A stretch of DNA of 64,000 nucleotides from Armatimonadetes bacterium Uphvl-Ar2. GTDB taxonomy: Bacteria; Armatimonadota; Fimbriimonadia; Fimbriimonadales; Fimbriimonadaceae. A program made the translations under genes and the position numbers. Within the stretch, counting starts at the first letter, position 1. Every line of letters begins with the position of its first letter. Positions 24,274 through 32,703 of this stretch are shown in pieces. The stretch spans positions 1,178,001 through 1,242,000 of the forward strand of contig CP021424.1 in assembly GCA_002162095.1 (NCBI GenBank). The letters are read 5' to 3'. The notes beneath the pieces were generated by a model. That model was given only the letters and a program-made list of their open reading frames with translations. It did no database searches and had not been told where the DNA came from.

Positions 24274-25256
24274 GGCCGGAACACGTACTTCAAGCCCTTG
24301 CTGGCCTCGAGGTCGCGGAACACTTGCTCCCCGTCCTCCAGGGCGCGCTCACCGCTCACCAGCGGGCTCAGGTCAAATTCAGGGTCCAGCAGCCAGCTGC
24401 GGGCCGTGCGCACGGCCTTGGTGCCGAAGTGGAACGGCGAAATCAGCGAGATCTCGTCGTAGTGCAGGCGCCCGGTATCAAACTTGGCGGTGGTCCCGCT
24501 GGGGCACCCACCAAAGAGCACCACGGTGCCGCCCCGGCGGACCATGTTCAGGCTGGCTTCCCACACTTCCACCTTGCCGGTGCACTCAATCACCAAGTCG
24601 TAGTTGGTACCCACGTCGGGGTACTTCACCGTCCGTGCGCCGAAGCCTTCCCCAATCGCCAATCGCTCGGGGTTGCGGCCGGCCAGCGTGATGTTCCGCA
24701 CGCCTTGCTGCCGCAGGCTGGCCACAAACATCAAGCCGATTGCACCCGGACCAATGATCAGCACCCGGTCGTCCACGTGGGCGTTGGCCCGCTCGAGGCC
24801 GTGCGCCACGCACGCCAGGGGCTCCAGCAGGGCCGCCCGGTCGTAGCTAAGCCAGGCAGGCTTTTGGAAGACGTTAAGCGCGGCAATCCGGGCCGGAATG
24901 AGCAGGTATTCAGCGTAGCTGCCCAGCACCTTGGTCGCCATGATGCTTTCGCACAGGTTTTCTTGCCCTCGTTGGCACCAGGCGCAATCTTGGCACGGCG
25001 CGCTGTGGACGCCCATCACGGCATCGCCCACGGCAAAGGGTGCGCCCTCACCCACCGCCACCACATCGCCACTGTATTCATGGCCAAACGTGCCCGGCAT
25101 GGGGATCTGCGGGTGACCGCGCAAGAATGCCTTCAAATCCGTCCCGCACGTCATAGCGGCACGCACCCGCACCAGGATTTCCCCTGGCCCGGGCTGCGGA
25201 ATGGCGATTCGACGAAGGCCCAAGGCCCCCGGCGACTCCAAAACGAGTGCCCTCAT
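24270..25256 (-). CDS. Zinc-dependent medium-chain alcohol dehydrogenase
   Basis: This 328-aa MDR enzyme has the catalytic-zinc Cys in MTCGTD (about 35-40), GHEYSG (about 56-61), the structural-zinc cysteines in CQDCAWCQRGQENLC (about 82-96), and a Rossmann fold with IIGPGAIGL (about 157-165). It resembles threonine/sorbitol dehydrogenases and would oxidise an alcohol or polyol with NAD(P). ATG at 25256 is chosen; an in-frame ATG at 25340 would fill the divergent promoter gap. It is the first gene of an operon with a second dehydrogenase, a cupin and an M48 protease. The true substrate is unknown. Confidence 0.85.
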   Translation of the reverse strand: MRALVLESPGALGLRRIAIPQPGPGEILVRVRAAMTCGTDLKAFLRGHPQIPMPGTFGHEYSGDVVAVGEGAPFAVGDAVMGVHSAPCQDCAWCQRGQENLCESIMATKVLGSYAEYLLIPARIAALNVFQKPAWLSYDRAALLEPLACVAHGLERANAHVDDRVLIIGPGAIGLMFVASLRQQGVRNITLAGRNPERLAIGEGFGARTVKYPDVGTNYDLVIECTGKVEVWEASLNMVRRGGTVVLFGGCPSGTTAKFDTGRLHYDEISLISPFHFGTKAVRTARSWLLDPEFDLSPLVSGERALEDGEQVFRDLEASKGLKYVFRP

Positions 25257-25346
25257 GGTTCCGGTAGCGACAACGGATGAACTCACGCGAATATCTGCGT
25301 AGTCTACGTCAGTCGGGCAACTTTTGTTTTCGGTCATCATGTGACC

Positions 25347-25793
25347 ATGCCCACCGTAACGTCGTCCGTTTGGATCAACGCCCCGCTAGATCGCGTGTAC
25401 GCAATCGCCAAGGATAACCGTTCTTTCCCTGAATTCATGAAGGACCTGGAGTCTTTGACCGTGGTAGAAGAGGACGGAAGTCGCGTGGTGAGTGACTACG
25501 TGGGGACCATCAGCGCCTTTGGGATGAAAGTCCGGTGGAAGCAAGAGGACGTATGGGACGACGCCCAGCACCTGTGCACGTTCCGGCAGATCGAAGGGGA
25601 TTACGACCAGATGGACGGCACCTGGAAGTTCGCTGAGCTGAACGGCGGCACCCAGTTTGATAGCGTGCTGGACTACGAATACCGCGTGCCCGGGCTGGGC
25701 AACTTGGTGAACAAGGTGGTGTTCGGGCTGGTGAAGCAGAACGTGGATGCGATCCTTGAGGCCATCAAGAACCGCGCCGAAGCCGCGTCTTAG
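25347..25793 (+). CDS. SRPBCC/START-like lipid- or polyketide-binding protein
   Basis: This 148-aa protein matches the START/Bet v1-like (polyketide cyclase, COQ10-type) fold: SSVWINAPLDRVYAIAKD at the start, FPEFMKDLESL, then alternating beta strands and a long C-terminal helix (FGLVKQNVDAILEAIKNRAEA). Proteins of this fold bind a hydrophobic ligand in a deep cavity; the ligand is unknown. The start could also be GTG at 25341. It is divergent from the dehydrogenase operon across 90 bp. Confidence 0.8.
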   Translation: MPTVTSSVWINAPLDRVYAIAKDNRSFPEFMKDLESLTVVEEDGSRVVSDYVGTISAFGMKVRWKQEDVWDDAQHLCTFRQIEGDYDQMDGTWKFAELNGGTQFDSVLDYEYRVPGLGNLVNKVVFGLVKQNVDAILEAIKNRAEAAS

Positions 25794-25796
25794 ACC

Positions 25797-26282
25797 TCAG
25801 TTGTGAGGTGGTTTCGGGATGTCGCCGGCGTATTCCACGCTTTGGATGCGCCACTTCTTGGCGGGCAGGCCCAGGAACGTGGTCTTGCGTTCCGAGACGA
25901 ACCAGATGTTCACCTTTGCTGCAATCTCGACGGTTTGGCCGGGTGATGGCTTTATCTTCATGTGAAGAGGCGACGGAATTACGGCCCGGTCCCCCTCAAG
26001 CTTGATCCCTCGATGACCAACGACGACCTCGGGCCTCAGTTGCCGAACGGTTAATGGGTCAAGGGAGGCTTCGGCGCCCTTCGCGGCGGCGTAGCTGGTG
26101 GCAAACATTTCGGCCACACCCCCGGGCTGACCCTGCTTGGTCGCCGCTATGCTCTTCTCGAGCTCAGTCGCGATGCTTTTGTAGCCAGCCTCAGGGCTAT
26201 AGAAGTCCATGAGCGTGGTCACGGCAAGAGCCAGCGGCACCACGAAGATGGCGAGAATGGCATGAAACTTCAACTCAGCCAT
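25797..26282 (-). CDS. Single-pass membrane protein, third member of a tandem paralogue family
   Basis: This 161-aa protein of unrecognised family has one N-terminal hydrophobic segment (about 8-26, ILAIFVVPLALAVTTLMDF) followed by an outward-facing domain. It shares with its two upstream neighbours the order ESIA/KSIA..G.PGG, RPEVVV/KPEVTV, a beta segment ending in an S-E-R/K pair, and KKWRIQSVEYAG near the C-terminus. It is the most divergent copy. ATG at 26282 is chosen; GTG at 26318 or ATG at 26387 are alternatives, none with a good ribosome-binding site. GC looks lower than in flanking genes. Confidence 0.6.
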   Translation of the reverse strand: MAELKFHAILAIFVVPLALAVTTLMDFYSPEAGYKSIATELEKSIAATKQGQPGGVAEMFATSYAAAKGAEASLDPLTVRQLRPEVVVGHRGIKLEGDRAVIPSPLHMKIKPSPGQTVEIAAKVNIWFVSERKTTFLGLPAKKWRIQSVEYAGDIPKPPHN

Positions 26283-26373
26283 ATCGAATCGAGGTGATTT
26301 CTTAGATTTCTCGGTCACGGTCGTCCGGTTAGGTGCCAGCGGCTGATTTGAGGTCGCAGGAGCAAATGTGATC

Positions 26374-26838
26374 TCACTCCAACGCAAGTTCGCCCAAGTA
26401 TTGAACGTCCGTAACGCGCCACCTCTTTACGGGAAAGATAAGGAGTTGGGTAGACCGCTCGGGAGAGAACACAATCTTGACATTCGCCGACATATCCATC
26501 GAAGTCCCAAAGAACGAGATTTTCATGAAGAATGGGGACGTGATTGTCGGAGTCGCTCCACTCATATCGATCCCGCGAGCCGGAACCGTAACTTCAGGCT
26601 TTGCCAACCTAATGTTTTGAATGTCGGTCGGAGTAGCGCCACCATCGAGCTGAGTCAGCTCCACCCAATACAGTTCTGCGATGCCGCCTGGTCGTCCTTC
26701 TTTGCTCCTGGCAATGCTCTCGTCAAGGGCCTGAAGGATTAACTGTTCATCGGTCGGCTGGGAAAGGAAGACTGCCAAGTAGGTGACAACCAACCCCACC
26801 ACCAAGGAACCCCCTACCCACCACAAGGCTTTCCGCAT
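26374..26838 (-). CDS. Single-pass membrane protein, second member of a tandem paralogue family
   Basis: This 154-aa protein has the start MRKALWWVGGSLVVGLVVTYL, nearly the same as the next gene upstream, so it is anchored by an N-terminal helix. The external domain carries LILQALDESIARSKEGRPGG, KPEVTVPARG and VKRWRVTDVQYLG. The ATG at 26838 is preceded by AGAGGA and begins the anchor. The family is not one I recognise; tandem copies suggest duplication and divergence. GC seems lower than the local average. Confidence 0.65.
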   Translation of the reverse strand: MRKALWWVGGSLVVGLVVTYLAVFLSQPTDEQLILQALDESIARSKEGRPGGIAELYWVELTQLDGGATPTDIQNIRLAKPEVTVPARGIDMSGATPTITSPFFMKISFFGTSMDMSANVKIVFSPERSTQLLIFPVKRWRVTDVQYLGELALE

Positions 26839-26927
26839 TGATCCTCTGCACCCCAAACGCAACGATTTCGGGCTCTTTCTTGTTCGCTATTGTAGCTTGA
26901 TATTGGTCAATACCGAGTCCTACCCGC

Positions 26928-27404
26928 TCAGTAAGGCGGGGTGAACCCGCCTTCCACATCCACTTTGATAATGCGCCACTTGCGCACGGGGATGACGAGA
27001 TTCTTGGTGCCGCTTTCGGCGGCAAAGGTGATGGTCACGCGGTCCAAGGTTTCGTCCATGGATTGCCCCAGCATGCTCAGCTTCACGTTCACGGGCGTGG
27101 TGATGGTCGCGGTGTCCCCGTCCAGCACCACCTCGCGGTGCATCACGGTCACTTCCGGCTTGGCCCGCTTGATGTAGTCGGCAATCTCCATCCGGTTCAC
27201 GCCTTCGTCACCGTTCCAGGTCAGGTTTCGGCTCAGGTACTCCAGCACGCCCCCGGGGCGCCCCGCCCGGCTGGCGGCAATGCTCTCATCCAGCGCTTGC
27301 AAGATCAGCTGCTTATCGCTGGGTTGGTTCAGCAACGAGGCCACGAACATCCCGATCAGGGCCAGCACCAGCGCTCCGCCCCCCCACCACACGGCTTTCC
27401 GCAT
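26928..27404 (-). CDS. Single-pass membrane protein, first member of a tandem paralogue family
   Basis: This 158-aa protein begins MRKAVWWGGGALVLALIGMF (membrane anchor), then LILQALDESIAASRAGRPGG, a small alpha/beta domain, AKPEVTVMHREVVLDGDTAT, and RKWRIIKVDVEGGF at the end. AAAGGAAAGGT before the ATG is a reasonable ribosome-binding site. The domain might be NTF2- or SnoaL-like by its general strand/helix pattern, but that is speculative. It lies 14 nt downstream of ribF on the same strand. Confidence 0.68.
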   Translation of the reverse strand: MRKAVWWGGGALVLALIGMFVASLLNQPSDKQLILQALDESIAASRAGRPGGVLEYLSRNLTWNGDEGVNRMEIADYIKRAKPEVTVMHREVVLDGDTATITTPVNVKLSMLGQSMDETLDRVTITFAAESGTKNLVIPVRKWRIIKVDVEGGFTPPY

Positions 27405-27418
27405 ACCTTTCCTTTACG

Positions 27419-28354
27419 CTAGGGCGCGCAATCTGTCGCTTCTTCGCTCAGGTGAACCCGCGCTTCCGCCACATCGGCGGCGATTTGTGCGGTTAAGGCT
27501 TCTAGCGAATCGAAGTTGGCTTCCGGCCGGATCCGCCGCACAAACTGCACTTCCAGCGCTTCGCCGTAGAACGCTGCGCCTTCGTAATCCAACAGGTAGG
27601 TCTCTACCGTGCGGTGCGTGCCCTGCACCGCCGGGCGCATGCCAATGCTGGTGGCCCCCCGGTAGGCGCGGCCCTCCAGATGCACCCACGTCGCGTAAAC
27701 CCCGTCCGCCGGCAAAATCTGGTCGCCGGGGCGGGCAAGGTTGGCGGTAGGGTAGCCCAGTTGGCGACCCAGACGCTGCCCGCCCACCACCACTCCGGCC
27801 AGGGCGTAGGGTCGCCCCAGCCATCGCGCCGCGTCTTCCACGCGCCCTTCGGCGATGGCCACCCGGATGGCGGTGCTGCTCACCCGCTGCCCATCGATCA
27901 AGTAGGGCGGCACGATCTGAGTGTCGTAGCGCTGGGCCAGCCACTCACCGGTGCCCGCGCGGCCCCGTCCCAGGGCAAAATCGTGGCCCACCACCAGGTG
28001 CCGGGCGCAAAGGGCGTCATCCAAAATCTCCGCCGCGAAGGTTTCGGCCGTCTTGGTGGCCATGTCGGCATCGAAGGGCAGCACCAGGGCAATCCCCACG
28101 CCCATCTGCCGGAAGGCGCGCAGATTTTGCTCCAAGGTGGCGATGGCGGCTGGCTTGCGGTCGGGAGCCAGCGTCGAAGCCGGGTGCCGGTCAAACGTCA
28201 CCAAGGCGCAGGGGATTTCGTGGCGCGCGGCTTCGGCCACCGCCGTCTGGATGACCTCCTGGTGGCCCCGGTGCACACCGTCAAACGTGCCAATACACAC
28301 CACGGCATCCTTCCATTCCGGGCGCAGATGAATTCGGCCAAAGTGGGTCAGCAT
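27419..28354 (-). CDS. ribF: Bifunctional riboflavin kinase / FAD synthetase
   Basis: This 311-aa enzyme makes FMN from riboflavin and FAD from FMN. The N-terminal FAD synthetase domain has GTFDGVHRGH (about 21-30) and the later VSSTAIR motif. The C-terminal riboflavin kinase domain has GRQLGYPTANL (about 202-212) and the catalytic region NIG/SIGMRP (about 237-241). The ATG at 28354 overlaps the stop of the preceding gene (TGATG). A much longer open frame upstream is a GC-rich artefact. It is complete for the family. Confidence 0.95.
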   Translation of the reverse strand: MLTHFGRIHLRPEWKDAVVCIGTFDGVHRGHQEVIQTAVAEAARHEIPCALVTFDRHPASTLAPDRKPAAIATLEQNLRAFRQMGVGIALVLPFDADMATKTAETFAAEILDDALCARHLVVGHDFALGRGRAGTGEWLAQRYDTQIVPPYLIDGQRVSSTAIRVAIAEGRVEDAARWLGRPYALAGVVVGGQRLGRQLGYPTANLARPGDQILPADGVYATWVHLEGRAYRGATSIGMRPAVQGTHRTVETYLLDYEGAAFYGEALEVQFVRRIRPEANFDSLEALTAQIAADVAEARVHLSEEATDCAP

Positions 28355-28839
28355 CAGGGGGCCTCCGCGCGGGCTTGCTTGCGCACCACCAGATAGATCA
28401 GCGCCGCCGAGGCCACGTAGCCGATGAGCAAGGCCTTTGGGTCGGCCCACACCCGGTCCAGCCGGACCACGTCTTTGGTTTCGAGCGCGCCCATGCCACC
28501 GGCATCGGAAAGCGAAATTACGGCCCACAGGGTCGCGCCAAACACGAGCGGAATCGTGAACGGCTGCGGCATGCGGTACCCCTCTTGACCAAAGAGCGCC
28601 GGCACCCCGACCATGAGCAGGAGCTGAACCAACACCGCCACCGCGAGGGGCAAAGCCAGCAGCATCAGCCCCGGGCCAAGGCGTAGGGAATCGGGTTGCG
28701 TGAGGACGACCCCCACCACCAAGTGGGCAAAGGCCGAGCACAAAACGGGCAGGTCACCACTGGAAATGGTGTCGCGAAAACGTTGGCCCCAAGTCTCGTT
28801 CGCTGGGGTCGGCGGCGCAGGCTCCATCCCGGCAGCCAT
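28354..28839 (-). CDS. Hypothetical membrane protein (about four transmembrane helices)
   Basis: This 161-aa protein of unknown function has a hydrophilic, Pro-rich N-terminus and about four hydrophobic segments (near 33-48, 55-80, 95-112, 136-153). It resembles Yip1-domain proteins only in overall layout. It starts 2 nt after the csrA stop and its stop overlaps the ribF start, so it is transcribed between them. Confidence 0.6.
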   Translation of the reverse strand: MAAGMEPAPPTPANETWGQRFRDTISSGDLPVLCSAFAHLVVGVVLTQPDSLRLGPGLMLLALPLAVAVLVQLLLMVGVPALFGQEGYRMPQPFTIPLVFGATLWAVISLSDAGGMGALETKDVVRLDRVWADPKALLIGYVASAALIYLVVRKQARAEAP

Positions 28840-28841
28840 CC

Positions 28842-29054
28842 CTAGAGGTCGTCAGGAACGTCCGACGGCGAAACGTCAGCGGCCGCCTGGTTTTCAGACT
28901 GAATCAGGTCAAAAATTTCTTTACGATAGACCTTCACATTGTCGGGGGCTTTGATTCCCAACCGAACTTGTTCCCCTCGTACTTCGAGAACGACAACTTC
29001 GATTCCTTCCCCAATGACAATGCTTTGGTTGACTTTTCGGGTCAGGACCAGCAT
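28842..29054 (-). CDS. csrA: Carbon storage regulator CsrA
   Basis: This 70-aa RNA-binding translational regulator begins MLVLTRKVNQSIVIG and has VRLGIKAP and VYRKEI, with a short hydrophilic tail. CsrA dimers bind GGA motifs in mRNA leaders, notably flagellin mRNA. It directly follows fliW, whose product antagonises CsrA, so the pair forms the known FliW-CsrA partner switch controlling flagellar assembly. Confidence 0.97.
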   Translation of the reverse strand: MLVLTRKVNQSIVIGEGIEVVVLEVRGEQVRLGIKAPDNVKVYRKEIFDLIQSENQAAADVSPSDVPDDL

Positions 29055-29098
29055 GGATGCCCTCCGTGGCTTTCCAATCGAGATTCGGGGTGCGGCGA

Positions 29099-29554
29099 CT
29101 AAGCAGCCTGGGCGTCTGCAAAAACCTGGTGCCGCGTGGGGTACGCCAAGTCTTCGAGGATCACCTGGACCGCCCGTCGGTTCTCCGCATTGATGACAAT
29201 CGGACCCGCAAGGTTCAGCGTCATCTTTTCCGGGTGTCCCGAAGGAATGTTGGCAATAGTATAGACGAGGCGGGGGGTTTCTTGCGCTAGTCCGAGGCGT
29301 TTCACCACTTGGCCGGGCATTTCTGGGGCGTAATCCGCCACATATTGCGCCGGATCGACCATCAGGAAGGCCAAGTCGCCGTTGTCCAGACTCTGGAACC
29401 AGCGGAACACGCTGCCCGGCTTGTGCTCAATGATGACGAACCGCGTCTGGTTCTCAAATCCGATCATGGGCTCGACCAGGTTGATGACGTCCGCTTCCTC
29501 CACTTGCAAAAGGCCAAAGCGTCGAGTTTCGAGAGAGATCATCGTGGTGGTCAT
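29099..29554 (-). CDS. fliW: Flagellar assembly factor FliW
   Basis: This 151-aa protein shows FliW features: ETRRFGLLQVEEADVINL at the start, EPMIGFEN, FRWFQSLD, LAFLMVDP, and a C-terminal PIVINAENRRAVQVIL. FliW binds flagellin and CsrA, releasing flagellin mRNA repression when free flagellin is scarce. Its ATG overlaps the flgL stop (ATGA) and csrA follows 44 nt downstream. Confidence 0.95.
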   Translation of the reverse strand: MTTTMISLETRRFGLLQVEEADVINLVEPMIGFENQTRFVIIEHKPGSVFRWFQSLDNGDLAFLMVDPAQYVADYAPEMPGQVVKRLGLAQETPRLVYTIANIPSGHPEKMTLNLAGPIVINAENRRAVQVILEDLAYPTRHQVFADAQAA

Positions 29555-30432
29555 AGGTAGTCCATGAGGCTGAGCTGCGAAGCCCGCGCCGTGACAGTCA
29601 GGGCGGCTTGGTAAGCCGTCTGGGCAAGTTGGAGATTGGTCATGGCTTCCGCCAAGTCCACGTCTTGGACCTCAGAAATCCGGGTCGTCAAATCATCAAT
29701 GCGGCGCTGGGTTTGCTCCTTCTGGTTCGCCACGGTCTGCATCAGTGTGCCGATGCTGCCCCGCGCGGCGTTCACTTGGCTGCGGCTGTCTTCCAGCTCC
29801 ACCAGGTCGGTGCCACTGATGTCCTGCGTCCGGCCCGCCAGCAAGTTGCTCTTGAGGTTCTCCAAGCGGTTGTAAAGGTCCGTCACCAGCGGCCCCGCTT
29901 GCGGTAGGTTCACGCGCATGGTTTCGCCGGGTCGGATCTCTACGTTCACCGGCAGGTCATCGCCGTTGTAGGTGATGCCCGTGCCCGAGACCGTGAAGGC
30001 CCGGGTGCCCGTGTCTTGGCCCGACATGAGGTAGCCGCCAGTGGTGGTGCGGGTATTGCCCAGGTCCACCAAACGCTTCTGGATCTCCCCGATTTGCGTG
30101 GCCAAAGCCTGCAGAGATTCGGGCTGGGCGGCGGCCGAGGCCCCCTGGATCGCCAGCGTCTTTGCCTCTTGAGTGAGGTCAGAAATCTGCCCCAAAGTGG
30201 TTTCGGTCAGGCCCAGATATTCGTCGGCGTGGCGCAGATTGCGGTCAGTTTGTTCAAGCCGGCGTTGCAGCCCCTGGGCGCTCAGCACGCGCTGGCCCGC
30301 CACCGGGTCTTCGCTCATGCGCTCGAACCGCTTGCCGGTCATCACCTGGCGCTGCAGCGCGAACATCTGCGTCTGCGATTCCTGGATCCGTCCCAGGTGG
30401 GACTGATACATCTGCGAAGTACTAATCCGCAT
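29551..30432 (-). CDS. flgL: Flagellar hook-filament junction protein FlgL
   Basis: This 293-aa protein is a flagellin-like junction protein placed between FlgK and the filament. It has the conserved N-terminal helix (RISTSQMYQSHLGRIQ) and C-terminal helix (DLAEAMTNLQLAQTAYQAAL...SLMDYL), which form the coiled-coil D0/D1 region. The middle is short. It starts in overlap with the flgK stop. Confidence 0.93.
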   Translation of the reverse strand: MRISTSQMYQSHLGRIQESQTQMFALQRQVMTGKRFERMSEDPVAGQRVLSAQGLQRRLEQTDRNLRHADEYLGLTETTLGQISDLTQEAKTLAIQGASAAAQPESLQALATQIGEIQKRLVDLGNTRTTTGGYLMSGQDTGTRAFTVSGTGITYNGDDLPVNVEIRPGETMRVNLPQAGPLVTDLYNRLENLKSNLLAGRTQDISGTDLVELEDSRSQVNAARGSIGTLMQTVANQKEQTQRRIDDLTTRISEVQDVDLAEAMTNLQLAQTAYQAALTVTARASQLSLMDYL

Positions 30433-31811
30433 TATCGTCTCACCATGTTAATAATGTCTTCGGTCATCTGGTCGAAGATGGTCAGGGCCTTGGCTGCGGC
30501 CTGGTAGCTCCGCTGGAACTTGACCATTTCCGCCATCTCCTCGTCAATCGAGACGCCCGAGACGGCCAATTGCTGGTTCTCCACCTGCGTCTTGATGTCC
30601 CCGGCCACGTCGGCTTGCTGGCGGTAGTACGCACTCTCCGAGGCCATAGTGTTCAGGGCGTTCTCGTAGTACGACGTGAACGAGCGGTTGCCTAAGTTGC
30701 CTTGGCTGGCATCGCGGAGTGCGGCCATCTGGTGGGCCAGGCCGCCATCGGATTCCTTGCCCGTGGTTCCCGCCGCAATCGCGTCGGCGGAGGCGAGGAT
30801 CGCATCACTCAAGCGAAAATCAATTGCCCCTGAGTTGCCGTTGGTAGCATCAAAGAAGTTCTGCCCGGTGCTGCCGTCCTTGCCAATCCCGCCGAAGTGC
30901 AGACCGTTGATGCTCTGCCGCAGCGTGTTGGCGATCGCATTCAGTTCGGTTTGGCGCGTTTGGATGGAACCAAGACTCTGTAACAGTCCGCCCAGCTGTC
31001 CTCCGCGGACGGGATAGCTCGTCGTACCTGCGGTGAGGTTGCCGGTCGCCGCATCGTAGGTGCGCGGAATCGGGCGCGTGCCCGCGCCGTCCACCAAGAG
31101 GTGCCCGGCCGAATACACGGAGTAGGTGCCGTCTTGGAACTGGCTCACCCGCACGTCGATGAGCCCGGAGAGCTCTTGCACGGCCAAGTCGCGCTGGTCC
31201 ATCAGATCGTTGGGCGTGCCCAAGCCCGCCTGCGCGGACTTGATCTCCTTATTGAGCGTGTTGATCTGCGCGGCCAACTGGTCAATCCGGTTAAAGACGC
31301 GGTCAATCTCGGTGGCCGTCTCGGTGTTGATGGTGCTCAGGTCGCCATACGCGGTACGAATGCGGTCCGAGAGCGCCTGACCGGTTTGGCGCACTTGCAC
31401 GCGCGCCGCCGGGTCATCCGGCCGGGAACCTAGGGCTCCCCACGAGTCAAAGAACTTGCCCAGGGCACTGCTAATGCCCAGATCGCCGGGTTCGTTATAG
31501 ACCCCTTCGATCCGCGTCATCTGCTGCGAAAGCGTGGTGGCACGGTTGAGGTCCGACTCCACATTGCGGCGGCTGCCGTCGAGGAACATGTCCCGCGCCC
31601 GGGCGATGGAACCAAGCGTAACGCCCCGTCCCACCGACATCATGCCGCGTTGATAAAAGGTCTGTGGCGGAAGCGTGGCAAAGTCCACCCGCTGGCGTGA
31701 ATAGCCCGGGGTGTTGACGTTCGCCAGGTTGTGTCCCGCCGTCTCAATGCCGCGCTGGAAGCTCCGCAACGCGCTGCTTGAGATGAAGAGGCCACTAAAA
31801 CTACCGCTCAT
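30432..31811 (-). CDS. flgK: Flagellar hook-associated protein 1, FlgK
   Basis: This 459-aa protein joins the hook to the filament. The N-terminus contains the conserved ETAGHNLANVNTPGYSRQRV and the C-terminus contains VSIDEEMAEMVKFQRSYQAA. It is somewhat short for FlgK, owing to a compact central domain. It follows flgN with a 30-nt gap and is coupled to flgL. Confidence 0.96.
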   Translation of the reverse strand: MSGSFSGLFISSSALRSFQRGIETAGHNLANVNTPGYSRQRVDFATLPPQTFYQRGMMSVGRGVTLGSIARARDMFLDGSRRNVESDLNRATTLSQQMTRIEGVYNEPGDLGISSALGKFFDSWGALGSRPDDPAARVQVRQTGQALSDRIRTAYGDLSTINTETATEIDRVFNRIDQLAAQINTLNKEIKSAQAGLGTPNDLMDQRDLAVQELSGLIDVRVSQFQDGTYSVYSAGHLLVDGAGTRPIPRTYDAATGNLTAGTTSYPVRGGQLGGLLQSLGSIQTRQTELNAIANTLRQSINGLHFGGIGKDGSTGQNFFDATNGNSGAIDFRLSDAILASADAIAAGTTGKESDGGLAHQMAALRDASQGNLGNRSFTSYYENALNTMASESAYYRQQADVAGDIKTQVENQQLAVSGVSIDEEMAEMVKFQRSYQAAAKALTIFDQMTEDIINMVRR

Positions 31812-31841
31812 ACATTACTCCTTAAGGTGATTGTCGGCTGT

Positions 31842-32324
31842 TTAAGCGGCTTGGTCCATAGCAAGGCTACGAGAGTTGGACTTTGCCGGTCCGTAGCCGG
31901 GCGTTTGGGCCTGGGCTTCGCGCACCAAGATGGCGGCGGTGCCGTTGATGAAGTCCAGTTCGCTGGCAATCAGCGCCTGATTCTTGTCAATGACGGCTTG
32001 CAAGTTGCGACCAACCACGACGACGCGGTTGGCGAGGGCTTGGACTTGCTGCGCTTCGGCTTTTTCAAGCACATTGACGAGACTTCGAAGACTCGGCTCC
32101 ACGCCCAGTTCTTCGGCCAGCCCGCGCGCCAATGCCGCCGCTTTGTCATCCAGTTCCTGCATCTTGTCCATCAAATCGTCCAAATCCGTTTGGATCTCTT
32201 CGATCTTTTCCACTTTGCGCAGGGTGAGTGCCACCGTCTGTCGGTGCAAGGCCGTCAGCAGGCGCTCAGACATGCTGAGCCACTCCCACCACGTTGCCTG
32301 AAGGTCTTGGGTCGTCTTAGCCAT
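31842..32324 (-). CDS. flgN: FlgN-type export chaperone
   Basis: This 160-aa all-helical, charged protein has the FlgN pattern: an N-terminal helix (WWEWLSMSERLLTALHRQTVAL), a central coiled coil and a C-terminal amphipathic segment. FlgN binds FlgK and FlgL before export. Sequence identity in this family is low, so position just ahead of flgK is strong support. It overlaps the flgJ-like gene by 8 nt. Confidence 0.85.
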   Translation of the reverse strand: MAKTTQDLQATWWEWLSMSERLLTALHRQTVALTLRKVEKIEEIQTDLDDLMDKMQELDDKAAALARGLAEELGVEPSLRSLVNVLEKAEAQQVQALANRVVVVGRNLQAVIDKNQALIASELDFINGTAAILVREAQAQTPGYGPAKSNSRSLAMDQAA

Positions 32325-32703
32325 GGGTTTCTATTCCTTGAGTTTCTTGTCGGGGCACGGTTTGCGTGCGGAGATACGCGGACCCGGTAGCGGCAAACAC
32401 CGACCGGGCGAGTCCAAAGCCCGGACCCGTTTGGGTCGCGTTCTTGGCAATCGAGTCGTCGAGAAAGTCGTAGGCCAGCGCGCCCATGCCCTGCGGGGCT
32501 TCGCCCATCGTGCTCTGCCGCATGGTTTGCAGCATCTGCTTGACGAACATCGCCTCGAACTGCTCTGCCGCATCCTGCAGCTTGCGCAGCCCTTGCAGTT
32601 GCTCGGGGCTCGGGTCCACTTGCGAGACTTGGCGCTTGAGGTCGCGCAGCCAGTCCGCCCGTACAGTGCGGTTGGCGGCGGTGGCCAACGGGGCGGGCAT
32701 CAT
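32317..32703 (-). CDS. flgJ: Flagellar rod-binding protein (FlgJ N-terminal domain only)
   Basis: This 128-aa protein carries only the rod-binding domain: LQDAAEQFEAMFVKQMLQTMR (about 44-64) and the following ALAYDFLDDSIAKN. The muramidase half found in gammaproteobacterial FlgJ is absent, as in many other phyla, so a separate enzyme must open the peptidoglycan. It starts at overlapping ATGs with the flgI stop. Confidence 0.9.
   Translation of the reverse strand: MMPAPLATAANRTVRADWLRDLKRQVSQVDPSPEQLQGLRKLQDAAEQFEAMFVKQMLQTMRQSTMGEAPQGMGALAYDFLDDSIAKNATQTGPGFGLARSVFAATGSAYLRTQTVPRQETQGIETHG

Noticed and set aside
28355-28741. Long N-terminal extension of ribF
   Set aside because: It is antisense-like Gly/Arg/Ala sequence over the membrane-protein gene; ATG 28354 couples to the preceding stop and begins the FAD synthetase domain.
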